A stretch of 64,000 nt of DNA from Luteimonas wenzhouensis (lineage in GTDB: Bacteria > Pseudomonadota > Gammaproteobacteria > Xanthomonadales > Xanthomonadaceae). The notes below the pieces were generated by a model, which had not been told where the DNA came from, made no database searches, and worked only from the letters and a program-made list of their open reading frames with translations. The stretch spans positions 310,001 through 374,000 of the forward strand of contig NZ_VOHE01000002.1 in assembly GCF_007859305.1 (NCBI RefSeq). The letters are read 5' to 3'. Shown in pieces: positions 8,701 through 18,173 of the stretch (positions are counted from its first letter, which is position 1; every line of letters starts with the position of its first letter). The position numbers and the translations under genes were made by a program.

Positions 8701-8731
8701 CCTGGCGCCGTTCCGGGCGCGCGGGCTCCGG

Positions 8732-8760
8732 GTGTCATACGGCGGTAACAAAAACATCAT
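8732..8760 (+). promoter_or_regulatory. Pho box before the second pstS
   Basis: Three half sites with exact 11-base period: GTGTCAT (8732), CGGTAAC (8743), ACATCAT (8754), against CTGTCAT/C. It is 46 bases before the start of the lipoprotein PstS, which gives that gene its own PhoB-dependent promoter. Confidence 0.75.
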
Positions 8761-8805
8761 TTCATGGCGCCATCCCGCCACCACGGCCCCACGACGGAGA
8801 CCTCC

Positions 8806-9867
8806 ATGCAAGTCCGCTTCGCCCCCCTGGGCGCCCTGGCGCTGACGGTCGCGCTGTTCGCGACCGCATGCTCGCCAAGGGCCGACACCCCCGCGACCGC
8901 GGACGCCGGCGACCAGCCCGGCACCGGGATTTCCGGGGCCGGCGCCTCGTTCATCTATCCGCTGGTCTCGAAGTGGTCGGCCGACTACAACGCGGCCACC
9001 GGCGCGCGCGTCAACTACCAGTCGATCGGATCGGGCGGCGGCATCGCCCAGATCAAGGCCGGCACGGTCGACTTCGGCTCCAGCGACAAGCCGCTGTCCA
9101 GCGCGGAGCTGGCCGAGGCGGGGCTGGGCCAGTTCCCCTCGGCGATCGGCGGCGTGGTGCCGGTGGTCAACCTCGACGGCCTGGAGCCGGGCCAGTTGCG
9201 GCTCACCGGCGAGGTGCTCGCCCGGATCTTCATGGGCGACATCGCCACCTGGAACGATCCCCGCATCGGCGCCCTCAACCCGGGCACGCCGCTGCCGGAG
9301 GTGAAGATCAGCGTGGTCCACCGCTCCGACGGCTCGGGCACCACGTTCAACTTCTCCAACTACCTCTCCAAGGTCAGTGCGGAGTGGAAGCAGCGGATCG
9401 GCGAAGGCACCTCGCTGCAGTGGCCCACCGGCGTGGGCGGCAAGGGCAATGAAGGCGTGGCGTCCTACGTGCGCCAGATCAAGGGCGCGATCGGCTACGT
9501 CGAGCTGGCCTACGCACTGCAGAACGACATGCCCTACGCCTCGCTGCGCAACGCCGCCGGCCACTTCGTCCAGCCGGGCGAACACAGCTTCGCCGCGGCG
9601 GCGGCGACGGCCGACTGGGCCAGCGCCAGTGACTTCGACCTGGTGATCACCAACGCCCCCGGCGACGAAGCCTGGCCGATCACCGCCACCAACTTCATGC
9701 TCATGCACAAGCGGCCGAAGGATCCGGCGCGCAGCAAGGCGGCGCTCGACTTCTTCCGCTGGGCCTTCGAACACGGCAAGGCGCAGGCCAGCGAACTGCA
9801 CTACGTGCCGCTGCCCGACCCGCTGGTGGAGCAGATCGAAACCTACTGGGCGGCCGAGTTCGAATGA
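8806..9867 (+). CDS. pstS: Phosphate-binding lipoprotein PstS, second copy
   Basis: 353 residues, paralogue of the preceding PstS (same GISGAGASF, SIGSGGG, SSDKPL and HRSDGSGTTFNFSNYLSKVS loops). It differs by having a lipoprotein signal: MQVRFAPLGALALTVALFATAC, lipobox FATAC with Cys22. It should therefore be membrane-anchored next to PstCA. The start at 8806 is preferred over 8764 because it places the hydrophobic signal at the N-terminus and has GGAG upstream. After its stop come a 26-base perfect palindrome and pstC. Confidence 0.94.
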   Translation: MQVRFAPLGALALTVALFATACSPRADTPATADAGDQPGTGISGAGASFIYPLVSKWSADYNAATGARVNYQSIGSGGGIAQIKAGTVDFGSSDKPLSSAELAEAGLGQFPSAIGGVVPVVNLDGLEPGQLRLTGEVLARIFMGDIATWNDPRIGALNPGTPLPEVKISVVHRSDGSGTTFNFSNYLSKVSAEWKQRIGEGTSLQWPTGVGGKGNEGVASYVRQIKGAIGYVELAYALQNDMPYASLRNAAGHFVQPGEHSFAAAAATADWASASDFDLVITNAPGDEAWPITATNFMLMHKRPKDPARSKAALDFFRWAFEHGKAQASELHYVPLPDPLVEQIETYWAAEFE

Positions 9868-9881
9868 CGCGCCCCCCGCCC

Positions 9882-9907
9882 CGCGCGGGCCGGTACCGGC
9901 CCGCGCG
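9882..9907. repeat. 26-base perfect palindrome between pstS and pstC
   Basis: Arms of 13 bases with no spacer, centred at 9894/9895 on GGTACC. In RNA it would fold into a very stable hairpin just after the pstS stop. There is no T-run, so it is more likely an mRNA-stability or processing element that lets pstS outrun pstC than a terminator (inference). Confidence 0.6.
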
Positions 9908-9936
9908 CGGCTGCATCCACTGGTGACGGATCCCCG

Positions 9937-10914
9937 ATGAGCGCCATTCCCGTTCCCGCTCCCCCGCCCTCGCAGGCACGCAGCCGCGACCTGCGCGACG
10001 CGCGCAACGACCGGCTGTTCCGCTGGCTGCTCGCCGGCACCGTGGTGTTCATGTTGCTGGCCCTGGCCAGCGCCGCGCTGTCGATGCTCTGGGGCGGCCG
10101 CGAGGCGCTGGCCTCCCAGGGCTGGCGTTTCTTCCTCTCGGCCGAATGGAATCCGGTGGAGGATCGCTACGGCGCCCTGGTGCCGATCTACGGCACCCTG
10201 GTCACCGCGGTCATCGCGATGCTGATCGCGGTGCCGGTGAGCTTCGGCATCGCCTTCTTCCTGACCGAGGTCGCCCCGCGCTGGATGCGCGGGCCGGTGG
10301 GCACCGCGATCGAACTGCTGGCCGGCATTCCCTCGATCATCTACGGCATGTGGGGCCTGTTCGTGCTGGTCCCGGTGATGACCACGCACGTGACCCCGTG
10401 GCTCAACGACCATCTGGGCACGATCCCCGGCCTGGGCGTGCTGTTCCGCGGTCCGCCGCTGGGCATCGGCATGCTCACCGCGGGCCTGGTGCTCGCGATC
10501 ATGGTGATCCCGTTCATCTCCTCGGTGATGCGCGAGGTGTTCCTGACCGTGCCCGCGCGGCTGAAGGAATCGGCCTACGCGCTGGGCTCCACCAGGTGGG
10601 AAGTGAGCTGGGACATCGTGGTGCCCTACACCCGCTCGGCGGTGATCGGCGGCATCTTCCTGGGCCTGGGCCGCGCCCTGGGCGAAACCATGGCCGTGGC
10701 GTTCGTGGTCGGCAACTCGGTGCGGCTGACGCCGTCGCTGCTGGAGCCGGGCACCACGATCGCGGCCCTGATCGCCAACGACTTCGCCGAGGCCACCGAC
10801 ACCTACCGCTCGGCCCTGTTGCTGCTCGGTTTCGTGCTGTTCCTGGTGACCTTCGTGGTGCTGGCGATCGCGCGCCTGATGCTGATGCGGATCTCGCGCC
10901 GGGAGGGCAACTGA
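9937..10914 (+). CDS. pstC: Phosphate ABC transporter permease PstC
   Basis: 325 residues, inner-membrane permease. After a ~30-residue cytoplasmic N-terminus come about six transmembrane helices (first near residues 30-52). The EAA-type coupling loop is at LKESAYALGSTRWEVSWDIVVPYTRSAVIGG, ending in the conserved GRALGETMAVAFVVGN. It pairs with PstA to form the phosphate channel driven by PstB. GGA lies a few bases before the ATG. The stop overlaps the pstA start (ATGA). Confidence 0.94.
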   Translation: MSAIPVPAPPPSQARSRDLRDARNDRLFRWLLAGTVVFMLLALASAALSMLWGGREALASQGWRFFLSAEWNPVEDRYGALVPIYGTLVTAVIAMLIAVPVSFGIAFFLTEVAPRWMRGPVGTAIELLAGIPSIIYGMWGLFVLVPVMTTHVTPWLNDHLGTIPGLGVLFRGPPLGIGMLTAGLVLAIMVIPFISSVMREVFLTVPARLKESAYALGSTRWEVSWDIVVPYTRSAVIGGIFLGLGRALGETMAVAFVVGNSVRLTPSLLEPGTTIAALIANDFAEATDTYRSALLLLGFVLFLVTFVVLAIARLMLMRISRREGN

Positions 10915-11798
10915 TGTCTTCGACCAGCGCCCGCGCCGACGCGGTGGCCGGCCGCCTCCACGCCCGCCGCCGGCTCCGCAACGCCGTGGCCATCGTCCTG
11001 GCGGTGCTGACCGCCGCCTTCGGCCTGTTCTTCCTCGGCTGGATCCTGTGGACCCTGGCCAGCAAGGCCATCGGCGGCATCAACTGGGCCCTGTTCACCC
11101 GGATGACCCCGCCGCCGATGCAGGAAGGCGGCCTGCTCAACGCGTTCTTCGGCAGCGCGGTGATGTGCGTGCTGGCGATCGCCATGGGCACGCCGCTGGG
11201 CGTGGCCGCCGGCACCTGGCTGTCGGAGTACGGCCGCGCGCGCAAGGCCGGGATGGTGGTCCGGTTCGTCAACGACATCCTGCTCTCGGCGCCGTCGATC
11301 GTGCTCGGCCTGTTCGTCTACACCCTGGTCGTGATGCAGACCGGCGGCCGCTTCTCGGCCCTGGCCGGCGCGATCGCCCTGGCCTTCATCGTGCTGCCGG
11401 TGGTGGTGCGTACCACCGACGAGATGCTGCAGCTGGTACCGGTGCAGATGCGCGAGGCCGCGCTGTCGCTGGGCGTGCCGCAGTGGAAGGTGATCGTCCA
11501 GGTGCTCTACCGCAGCGCCTCGGCGGGCATCGTCACCGGCATCCTGCTGTCGCTGGCGCGCATCTCCGGCGAAACCGCGCCACTGCTGTTCACCGCCTTC
11601 GGCAACCAGTACTGGAACAGCAACATCCTCCAGCCGATGGCCAGCGTGCCGGTGGTGATGTACCAGTACGCCGGCAGCCCCTACGAATCCTGGCAGCAGC
11701 TCGCCTGGGCCGGCGCCCTGGTGCTGACCGTGTTCGTGCTGCTGGTCAGCCTGTCGGCACGCGCGCTCCTGCTGCGCAACACGATCCCTCATGACTGA
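10914..11798 (+). CDS. pstA: Phosphate ABC transporter permease PstA
   Basis: 294 residues, partner permease of PstC with about six membrane helices. The coupling loop is [47 protein letters not shown], with the family's Arg-x-x-GETAPL signature. The ATG at 10914 overlaps the pstC stop by one base in ATGA-like manner (TGATG), and its last 8 bases overlap pstB. Length agrees with E. coli PstA (296). Confidence 0.94.
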   Translation: MSSTSARADAVAGRLHARRRLRNAVAIVLAVLTAAFGLFFLGWILWTLASKAIGGINWALFTRMTPPPMQEGGLLNAFFGSAVMCVLAIAMGTPLGVAAGTWLSEYGRARKAGMVVRFVNDILLSAPSIVLGLFVYTLVVMQTGGRFSALAGAIALAFIVLPVVVRTTDEMLQLVPVQMREAALSLGVPQWKVIVQVLYRSASAGIVTGILLSLARISGETAPLLFTAFGNQYWNSNILQPMASVPVVMYQYAGSPYESWQQLAWAGALVLTVFVLLVSLSARALLLRNTIPHD

Positions 11799-12648
11799 CC
11801 TGTCCCTGGACCCCACCATGACCGACTTCCACGCCGTGGCCGCACCCCAGCGCATCGCCGTCTCCGCCCGGCCGCGCGACGCCCTTGCGCCCAGCCCGAC
11901 CAAGCTCTCGGTCCAGGGCCTGGACTTCCACTACGGCAAGTACCGCGCGCTCCGGAACATCAGCCTCGACATCCCGGACCGGCGCGTCACCGCGCTGATC
12001 GGCCCGTCCGGCTGCGGCAAGTCCACCCTGCTGCGGGTGTTCAACCGCATCTACGCGCTGTATCCCGGGCAGCGGGCCAGCGGCCGGATCCTGCTCGACG
12101 GCGAGGACATCCTCTCGCCGAAATACCCGATGAACCGGCTGCGCAGCAAGGTCGGGATGGTGTTCCAGAAGCCGGTACCGTTCCCGATGACCATCTACGA
12201 GAACATCGCCTACGCCATCCGCCACCACGAAAAGCTGTCGAAGGCGCAGCTCGACGGGCGGGTCGAGCAGGCGCTGCGTCAGGGCGCGCTGTGGGACGAG
12301 GTCAAGGACAAGCTCGGCCAGTCGGCGCTCGGCCTGTCCGGCGGGCAGCAGCAGCGCCTGTGTATCGCGCGTGCAGTCGCGCTGCGCCCAGAGGTGCTGC
12401 TGCTGGACGAACCGACCTCGGCGCTCGACCCCATCTCGACCAGCCGGATCGAACAGCTGATCGAGGAGCTCAAGCTCGACTACACCATCGTCATCGTCAC
12501 CCACAACATGCAGCAGGCCGCGCGCGTGTCCGACTTCACCGCCTTCATGTACCTGGGCGATCTGGTCGAACACGGCCCCACGGAGACGATCTTCTCCAAT
12601 CCCTCGAAGCAGCAGACCGAGGACTACATCACCGGCCGCTTCGGGTGA
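11791..12648 (+). CDS. pstB: Phosphate ABC transporter ATPase PstB
   Basis: 285 residues, cytoplasmic ATPase that powers PstCA. Walker [10 protein letters not shown] at residues 71-79, signature LSGGQQQR at 182-189, then Walker [13 protein letters not shown] and the switch His in [11 protein letters not shown]. The N-terminus is ~25 residues longer than E. coli PstB; an alternative ATG nine codons in (MTDFHAV) is possible. It overlaps pstA by 8 bases; phoU follows after 52 bases. Confidence 0.95.
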   Translation: MTDLSLDPTMTDFHAVAAPQRIAVSARPRDALAPSPTKLSVQGLDFHYGKYRALRNISLDIPDRRVTALIGPSGCGKSTLLRVFNRIYALYPGQRASGRILLDGEDILSPKYPMNRLRSKVGMVFQKPVPFPMTIYENIAYAIRHHEKLSKAQLDGRVEQALRQGALWDEVKDKLGQSALGLSGGQQQRLCIARAVALRPEVLLLDEPTSALDPISTSRIEQLIEELKLDYTIVIVTHNMQQAARVSDFTAFMYLGDLVEHGPTETIFSNPSKQQTEDYITGRFG

Positions 12649-12700
12649 GGCGGGCCGCATCCCGCCGCGCCCCGGCCGCCCAGCACCGGACCCCGCGACC

Positions 12701-13405
12701 ATGAGTACCCAACCCCACGACCACATCGTCCGCAGCTACGACGAGGAGAGCCAGCGGCTCAGCGGCGAACTGCTGCGCATGGGCAGGATGGCCGCCGCCC
12801 AGCTCGAGGCCGCGCTCGACGTGGTCGACCGCCGCGACGACGCCGCGGCCGCGCGCATCGTCGCCAACGACGAAGCCATCGACGCGCTCGAGGCCGAGGT
12901 CAGCCACGACGTGATGAAGCTCGCCCTGCGCGGGCCGCTGGCCCGCGACCTGCGCGGGATCCTGGCCGCGTTGCGGATCGCGGCGGACATCGAACGCATC
13001 GGCGACTACGCCGCCAACATGGCCAAGCGCTCGACCGCGCTCAACACCGCGCCGCCGCTGCCGCACACGCGCGGGCTCAACGCCCTCGGCCAGCTGGTGT
13101 TGCGCCAGCTGCGCGAGGTGCTGGATGCCTACGCCGCCGACGACGCCGACGCCGCACAGCGCGTGCGTGATTCCGACGCCGAGGTCGACACGTTCTACAC
13201 CGGCCTGTTCCGCGAACTGCTCACCTACATGATGGAAGATGCGCGCGCGATCACGCCGTGCACCCACCTGCTGTTCATGGCCAAGAACCTCGAGCGCATC
13301 GGCGACCACGCCACCAACATCGCCGAGAACGTCTGGTTCCTGGTCCACGGCGCGGACGCCCTGCCGCCGCGGGAGAAACGCGACACGACCAGCGTCCCCG
13401 GCTGA
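12701..13405 (+). CDS. phoU: Phosphate signalling protein PhoU
   Basis: 234 residues, two repeats of a three-helix bundle. The repeats are visible around VMKLALRGPLARDLRGILAALRIAADIERIGDYAANMAKR (residues ~68-108) and MMEDARAITPCTHLLFMAKNLERIGDHATNIAENVWF (~177-213), each with the metal-binding E-R-I-G-D-x-A-x-N motif. It links PstB activity to the PhoR/PhoB pair and lowers Pho signalling in high phosphate. It is the last gene of the pst unit; phoB and phoR are not in the window. Confidence 0.95.
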   Translation: MSTQPHDHIVRSYDEESQRLSGELLRMGRMAAAQLEAALDVVDRRDDAAAARIVANDEAIDALEAEVSHDVMKLALRGPLARDLRGILAALRIAADIERIGDYAANMAKRSTALNTAPPLPHTRGLNALGQLVLRQLREVLDAYAADDADAAQRVRDSDAEVDTFYTGLFRELLTYMMEDARAITPCTHLLFMAKNLERIGDHATNIAENVWFLVHGADALPPREKRDTTSVPG

Positions 13406-13738
13406 CGCTGCAGCGCAGCATCGACTTGCTGACCTGCCGTTAATCCAGGCTCCGCGATACTGCCGCTTCTCACACCGCGGGGCGACGGCAGTGGACCGAT
13501 CCGGACGGACTGGCGCAACGACAGCGCGAGGCAGGCGGCGGCCCGCCGTTCCCCCCGGATCCACACGCCCGCCGTTCCGGGCCCCACCCCCCACGCTGCT
13601 CCACGCCGATGCCGGCAGGGCGATTCCTGCTTCCCGGTGGACGTGCCTGTCCGTCGATCGCCGGCCCGTGCGCTGCCGCCGCCACGCCATGCCTCTCTCC
13701 CCCACGCCTGGCGCCCAGCCCATCCACAGGAGTTCACC
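13406..13738. other. 333-base gap between phoU and the RiPP precursor
   Basis: No open frame with credible codon use or start site. It should hold the promoter of the precursor operon, but I see no clear -35/-10 pair or terminator. AGGAG at the very end is the ribosome site of the next gene. Confidence 0.5.
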
Positions 13739-14149
13739 ATGACCCATCAGTCCAGCAAGAAGCCCGTCGCCATCGCCGTCGGCACCGCCCTGGCCGGCGG
13801 CCTGTTGCTGTCCGGCTCCGCGTTCGCCGTCAACCCGCTCCCCCAGGGCTACCTGCTCGGCGCCCAGGAAGCCGCGACCGCCCATACCCAGGCCGAAGGC
13901 GCCTGCGGCGGCGACAAGGCCAGGGCGGAAGGCCAGTGCGGGCTCGCCAAGGCCGATACCGACGGCGACGGCCGGATCTCGCGCGCCGAGTTCGACGCCG
14001 CGCATCCGGACAAGGGCGACAGGTTCGCCGCGATCGACGCCAACGGCGACGGCTTCATCGACCAGGCCGAACACGACGCGCACAAGGCGGCCGGCAAGGC
14101 CGACATGGAAGGCAAGTGCGGCGAAGGCAAGTGCGGCGGCATGGCCTGA
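13739..14149 (+). CDS. EF-hand RiPP precursor with four EG-x-CG motifs (HvfA/bufferin-like)
   Basis: 136 residues. Sec signal peptide to residue ~30 (ending SGSAFA), then a [13 protein letters not shown] segment like that of HvfA-type peptides. Four EG-x-CG motifs: EGACG (53-57), EGQCG (64-68), EGKCG (124-128) and EGKCG (129-133). Between them lie two perfect EF-hand loops, D73-E84 ([12 protein letters not shown]) and D100-E111 ([12 protein letters not shown]). These four Cys are the only ones. The gene is followed by MNIO (DUF692) and DUF2063 genes, the known maturation pair for exported, copper-binding, Cys-modified peptides (HvfA, bufferins). By analogy the Cys in EGKCG become oxazolone/thioamide groups; that is inference here. 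AGGAG precedes the ATG. Confidence 0.85.
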   Translation: MTHQSSKKPVAIAVGTALAGGLLLSGSAFAVNPLPQGYLLGAQEAATAHTQAEGACGGDKARAEGQCGLAKADTDGDGRISRAEFDAAHPDKGDRFAAIDANGDGFIDQAEHDAHKAAGKADMEGKCGEGKCGGMA

Positions 14150-14171
14150 GCCGTCGCCCGGCGCCACCGCC

Positions 14172-15044
14172 ATGATCCAGGCCGTACCTGCGCTCGCGGA
14201 GCATGCTGCCGGCCTCGGCCTGCGGCGCGGGCTGCTGCCCGCGCTGCAGGCGGTTGGCGAAGGCGCGTTCGACTTCCTCGAATGCGCACCGGAGAACTGG
14301 ATCGGCGTCGGCGGCCGGCTCGGCGACACGTTCGAAGCCCTGGCCGAGCGCTACCCGCTCACCTGCCACGGCCTGTCGCTCTCGCTCGGCGGGCCGGCGC
14401 CGCTGGACGAGACCTTTGTCGCCCGCGTCGGCCGCTTCCTCGAACGCCACCGGGTCCCGCTCTACAGCGAGCACCTGAGCTGGTGCAGCGACGACGGCCA
14501 CCTCTACGACCTGCTGCCGCTGCCATTTACCGAGGAGGCGGTGGAGTACGTGGCGGCGCGGATCCGCCGCGTCCAGGACATCCTCGGGCGCCGGATCGCG
14601 GTGGAGAACGTGAGCTACTACGCCACGCTCCCCGTGCCCGCCGCGCAGGCGCTGGACGAGGCCGACTTCGTCAACGCGGTGCTCGAGCGCGCCGACTGCG
14701 ACTTGCTGCTGGACGTCAACAACATCCACGTCAACGCGGTCAACCACCGCTACGACGCGCACCGGTTCCTGCGCCGGATGCCGTCGGCGCGGATCGCCTG
14801 CTACCACGTGGCCGGCCACCACGACGAAGCGCCGGGACTCAAGGTGGATACCCACGGCGCGCAGGTCCGCGACGAGGTCTGGGACCTGCTGGCCGAAGCC
14901 TACCGCGTGCACGGGGTGCGTCCGACCCTGCTCGAACGCGACTTCAACTTCCCGCCGTTCGACGTGCTGCTCGCGGAGCTGGCGCGGATCCGCGGGCTGC
15001 AGCGCGACGCCGCGGGCCCCGGCGCACGGGCCGCGCGTGGCTGA
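14172..15044 (+). CDS. MNIO (DUF692) multinuclear iron enzyme, RiPP maturase
   Basis: 290 residues, TIM-barrel multinuclear non-heme iron oxidative enzyme. Conserved metal-site residues are visible: H66 (CHGLSLS), E100/H101 (YSEHLSW), E145 (VENVSYY), D181 and N183 (LDVNNIHVN), H212 and H216 (CYHVAGHHD), D226/H228 (VDTHG) and E255 (LLERDFNFP). Family members install oxidised groups on cysteines of a partner peptide with O2. Substrate is almost certainly the EF-hand peptide encoded 22 bases upstream. It overlaps the DUF2063 gene by 8 bases, so the enzyme and its partner are translated together, as in hvfBC/bufBC. No DoxX gene follows. Confidence 0.9.
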   Translation: MIQAVPALAEHAAGLGLRRGLLPALQAVGEGAFDFLECAPENWIGVGGRLGDTFEALAERYPLTCHGLSLSLGGPAPLDETFVARVGRFLERHRVPLYSEHLSWCSDDGHLYDLLPLPFTEEAVEYVAARIRRVQDILGRRIAVENVSYYATLPVPAAQALDEADFVNAVLERADCDLLLDVNNIHVNAVNHRYDAHRFLRRMPSARIACYHVAGHHDEAPGLKVDTHGAQVRDEVWDLLAEAYRVHGVRPTLLERDFNFPPFDVLLAELARIRGLQRDAAGPGARAARG

Positions 15045-15819
15045 GGCGCCGGCCACCCTGCGCGCGCAGCAGATGGCGCTGGCGCGCCACCTGCGCGATC
15101 CCACGGCGGCCCCTCCGCCCGACGGTATCGAGGACCGCCGCCTGGCCGTCTACCGGGACCTGTTGCACAACAATATCCAGCGCCTGCTGTCGGGCAATTT
15201 CCCGGTGATCCGCAGGATCCTCGGGGACGAGGCCTGGGGCACGCTGGTGCGCGGCTTCTTCGCCGGTCACCGCTGCCACACACCGCTGTTCACCGAGATC
15301 GGCCGCGAGTTCCAGCGCTGGCTGGAGCAGCAGGCCACGGCCGATCGGGCGTTGCCGCCCTGGCTGCCGGAACTGGCGCACTACGAGTGGGTGGAACTGG
15401 CGCTGCAGATCTCCGACGCGCGCCCCGCCTGCCCCGTCGATCCGCTGCCGGACCGCGCGGACGTGGCCGATGCGCTGCTCGACGGCATCCCGGTGGTCTC
15501 GCCGCAGGCCTGGGCCCTGGCCTACCGCTGGCCGGTGCACCGCATCGCCCCCGACTACCGGCCGCAGGTGCCGCCCGATGCGCCGACCCTGCTGCTGGTG
15601 CGCCGCGACCGGGACGGCGAAGTGCGCTTCGCCGGGCTCTCGCCGCTGTCCTTCCGCCTGCTCGAACTCCTGGGCCAGGCGCGCTGGAGCGGCCGCGACG
15701 CGCTGCAGCTGCTCGCCGACGAGGCCGGCGCCGGGCCCGACGCACTGCTCGCGGAAGGTCGTGCGATGCTGGCGCGCATGCATGCCGAGGGCACGCTCGC
15801 CGGAGTCCGCGCCGGCTGA
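15037..15819 (+). CDS. DUF2063 partner protein of the MNIO enzyme (HvfC/BufC-like)
   Basis: 260 residues. The N-terminal DUF2063 domain shows the family pattern [46 protein letters not shown] and [18 protein letters not shown]. In studied systems this protein recruits the precursor's leader to the MNIO enzyme, like a RiPP recognition element. The C-terminal ~100 residues look like a winged-helix-type module. Translation starts at GTG (15037), 8 bases inside the MNIO gene; no better start is in frame. End of the operon. Confidence 0.88.
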   Translation: MAEAPATLRAQQMALARHLRDPTAAPPPDGIEDRRLAVYRDLLHNNIQRLLSGNFPVIRRILGDEAWGTLVRGFFAGHRCHTPLFTEIGREFQRWLEQQATADRALPPWLPELAHYEWVELALQISDARPACPVDPLPDRADVADALLDGIPVVSPQAWALAYRWPVHRIAPDYRPQVPPDAPTLLLVRRDRDGEVRFAGLSPLSFRLLELLGQARWSGRDALQLLADEAGAGPDALLAEGRAMLARMHAEGTLAGVRAG

Positions 15820-15930
15820 AGCGGCATCCCCCTCGATCCGTCCGGGGGATTGCATGGCGGCGGCCGCGACCGCCCTGCGGGCATCACCGGCCACGGATCG
15901 CGCCTGCCGACGCTCTGCTAGGCTTCACGC

Positions 15931-16566
15931 ATGCAATCCCCTTGCCCCCCGCCCGCCGGCGTCAGCCTGCTGACCCGCCGTTTCCGCGGCTACCTGCCCG
16001 TCGTGGTCGATGTCGAGACCGGCGGGTTCGACTGGAACCGCCACGCCCTGCTGGAGATCGCGGTGGTGCCGATCGACGTCGACGGCGACGGCGCGCTCGT
16101 GCCCGGAGAACCGGCCAGCACCCACGTCGAACCGGCGCCCGGCACCGCGATCGATCCGCAGTCGCTGGAAGTCACCGGCATCGACCTGGACCACCCCTTC
16201 CGTTTCGCCAAGGCCGAGAAGGACGCGCTGGACCACGTGTTCGCCACCGTGCGCGCCGCGGTGCGCAAGCACGGCTGCCAGCGCGCGATCCTGGTGGGCC
16301 ACAACGCCCACTTCGACCTGAACTTCCTGAACGCCGCGGTGGCGCGCACCGGCCACAAGCGCAATCCGTTCCATCCCTTCAGCGTGTTCGACACGGTGAC
16401 CCTGGCCGGCGTGGCCTACGGCCAGACCGTGCTCGCGCGCGCAGTGCAGGCTGCCGGCTTCCCCTGGAGCGGCGAGGACGCGCATTCGGCGCTGTACGAC
16501 GCCGAGATGACGGCCAAGCTGTTCTGCACCATCGTCAACGCCTGGCCGACGCCGCCGCTTCGCTGA
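15931..16566 (+). CDS. rnt: Ribonuclease T
   Basis: 211 residues, DEDDh 3'-5' exoribonuclease that trims tRNA (end turnover), 5S and 23S rRNA 3' ends. Exo [23 protein letters not shown] holds D and E; exo [17 protein letters not shown] holds D; exo [21 protein letters not shown] holds H and D. The start [16 protein letters not shown] is characteristic of RNase T versus oligoribonuclease or DnaQ. It stands alone, 111 bases after the DUF2063 gene. Confidence 0.95.
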   Translation: MQSPCPPPAGVSLLTRRFRGYLPVVVDVETGGFDWNRHALLEIAVVPIDVDGDGALVPGEPASTHVEPAPGTAIDPQSLEVTGIDLDHPFRFAKAEKDALDHVFATVRAAVRKHGCQRAILVGHNAHFDLNFLNAAVARTGHKRNPFHPFSVFDTVTLAGVAYGQTVLARAVQAAGFPWSGEDAHSALYDAEMTAKLFCTIVNAWPTPPLR

Positions 16567-16804
16567 CCCCCGGGCTTCCGCGCCTCGCGCGCAGCGTCCT
16601 CCGTCGTTCGCCCTGCCGACCCGCACGCGCCACCTTGGCTGGCGCAGCGCGGACGTCGGCGGCGCCACTTCCCGCCCGTGCAAGAGGGCTGGGTGGGAGA
16701 GCCCGCGGCGCCGGTCGGCATCGCAACGCCCGGCTGCCCCCTCTGGACTCGGGCTAAACATCGCCCGTGCTCCACTGGCGGCATCCCACCCGAGGAGAAG
16801 CCGC

Positions 16805-17800
16805 ATGCCCATCACCCGTGCCCAGGCCACCCAGCTGCTCAACCAGGGGGAAATGGCGCTCTACGACGACAGCCGCATCAACGGCCTGCGCCAGCTCGAC
16901 GCACGCGCGCTGGGCGCGCGCATCCGGCGTGCCCGCACCGCCCGGGACCGCGCCCGCGACCTGGTGCAGAAGCACGCCCTGGCCTCGCGCGCCCGCACCG
17001 GCAGCAAGCGCGGCGATAGTGGCCTGGCCAACCGGCGCAGCCGGGACAAGGCGGAACTGCTGGCCGACATCCTGCGCCGCTTCGAGCAGCGGCTGAAGCA
17101 GGTCGAACGCGCCGACGCGTCCGCGGAGAAGGCCGGCGCAGGCGCCACCGGCAAGACGGCGGGGAAGGCCTCCACCGGCCGCGGCCGCAAGAGCGCTGCG
17201 AAGGCCGCGACGAAGACGGCCGCGACGAAGAAGGCCACGACAAAGAAGACGGCTACGAGGAAGAGCACTGCGAAGAAGGCCGCGGCGGGAAAGAGCACCA
17301 CGGCAAGGGCCGCCACGAAGAATGCGGCCGCGTCGGCAAAACGCTCCACCACACGCAAGTCCGCGACCGGATGGGCTGCCGCAAGCACCTCCTCCACCAG
17401 GAAGGCGACCACGAGGAAATCCGCTGCGAAGACGGCGGCGACATCGGCCGCGAAGAAGCGGGGCGCGAAGACCGCGTCGAAGACGCCGGCAATGAACGGC
17501 ACGGCCACACGCGGCAAACCCGTGCGCAAGGGCCACATCACCCCGGAGCAGGCGCTGGCGCAAACCCATGCCCTGCTCGAGGCCAAGCAGGCGCAGGACG
17601 CCGCGCCCAGACCCTGGCAGGCACTGGCCAACGGCGCGGCGCCGGCCGTCGGCCAACCGGGCTACCAGTCGGACGAAGCCGCGCGCCGCGCCCAGGACCT
17701 GCATGCCGCCGAATCGCGCATCCCGGCGATCCAGGGCAGCGCCAGCACCCGCGACCGCATCCAGCAGGGCAAGCGCGACCACCGCGGCGACGGCGATTGA
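16805..17800 (+). CDS. Lysine/alanine/threonine-rich histone H1-like protein
   Basis: 331 residues, not a named family to me. Residues 1-105 are a charged, probably helical head (ARIRRARTARDRARDLV, LLADILRRFEQRLKQVE). Residues ~110-240 are low complexity built from AAKK, TTKK, TARKS and SAAK units, like the C-terminal tail of histone H1 and the AlgP/Hc1 type of bacterial DNA-binding proteins. Residues ~240-331 form a non-repetitive tail (GHITPEQALAQTHALLEAKQ). No signal peptide. GAGGAG precedes the ATG, and the Lys AAG codons lower local GC. Nucleic-acid binding is likely from composition; the exact role is unknown. Confidence 0.75.
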   Translation: MPITRAQATQLLNQGEMALYDDSRINGLRQLDARALGARIRRARTARDRARDLVQKHALASRARTGSKRGDSGLANRRSRDKAELLADILRRFEQRLKQVERADASAEKAGAGATGKTAGKASTGRGRKSAAKAATKTAATKKATTKKTATRKSTAKKAAAGKSTTARAATKNAAASAKRSTTRKSATGWAAASTSSTRKATTRKSAAKTAATSAAKKRGAKTASKTPAMNGTATRGKPVRKGHITPEQALAQTHALLEAKQAQDAAPRPWQALANGAAPAVGQPGYQSDEAARRAQDLHAAESRIPAIQGSASTRDRIQQGKRDHRGDGD

Positions 17801-17827
17801 TGGCCGTCCCGCGCTCCGTCCCCGGGC

Positions 17828-18151
17828 TCAGCCCGGGGACGAGGCCAGCTTGAGACCGATGATGCCGGCCACGATCAGCGCCAGGCTCAGCACCCGGCCC
17901 AGGTTCGCCGGCTCGCCAAACAGCACGATGCCCAGGATCGCCGTGCCCACCGCACCCACGCCCACCCAGACCGCGTACGCGGTGCCCACCGGCAGCGACT
18001 TCATCGCGATCCCGAGCAGGAACAGGCTGACCGCCATCGCCCCGGCGGTGCCCAGCGTGGGCCACAGACGGGTGAACCCCTCGGTGTACTTGAGCCCGAT
18101 CGCCCAGCCGATCTCGAACAGGCCGGCCAGGACGAGGATGAACCAGGACAT
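17828..18151 (-). CDS. sugE: SugE/Gdx small multidrug-resistance family guanidinium exporter
   Basis: 107 residues with four membrane helices. Sequence follows E. coli SugE closely: [20 protein letters not shown] (with the essential membrane Glu13), [33 protein letters not shown] and the C-terminal [11 protein letters not shown]. SugE/Gdx proteins exchange guanidinium for protons as dual-topology dimers. GGAGGT lies just before the ATG. The upstream leader contains a guanidine-II riboswitch, which supports guanidinium as the substrate. The gene is convergent with the histone-like gene (27 bases apart). Confidence 0.95.
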   Translation of the reverse strand: MSWFILVLAGLFEIGWAIGLKYTEGFTRLWPTLGTAGAMAVSLFLLGIAMKSLPVGTAYAVWVGVGAVGTAILGIVLFGEPANLGRVLSLALIVAGIIGLKLASSPG

Positions 18152-18173
18152 GCGATGACCTCCATCGGTCGAT

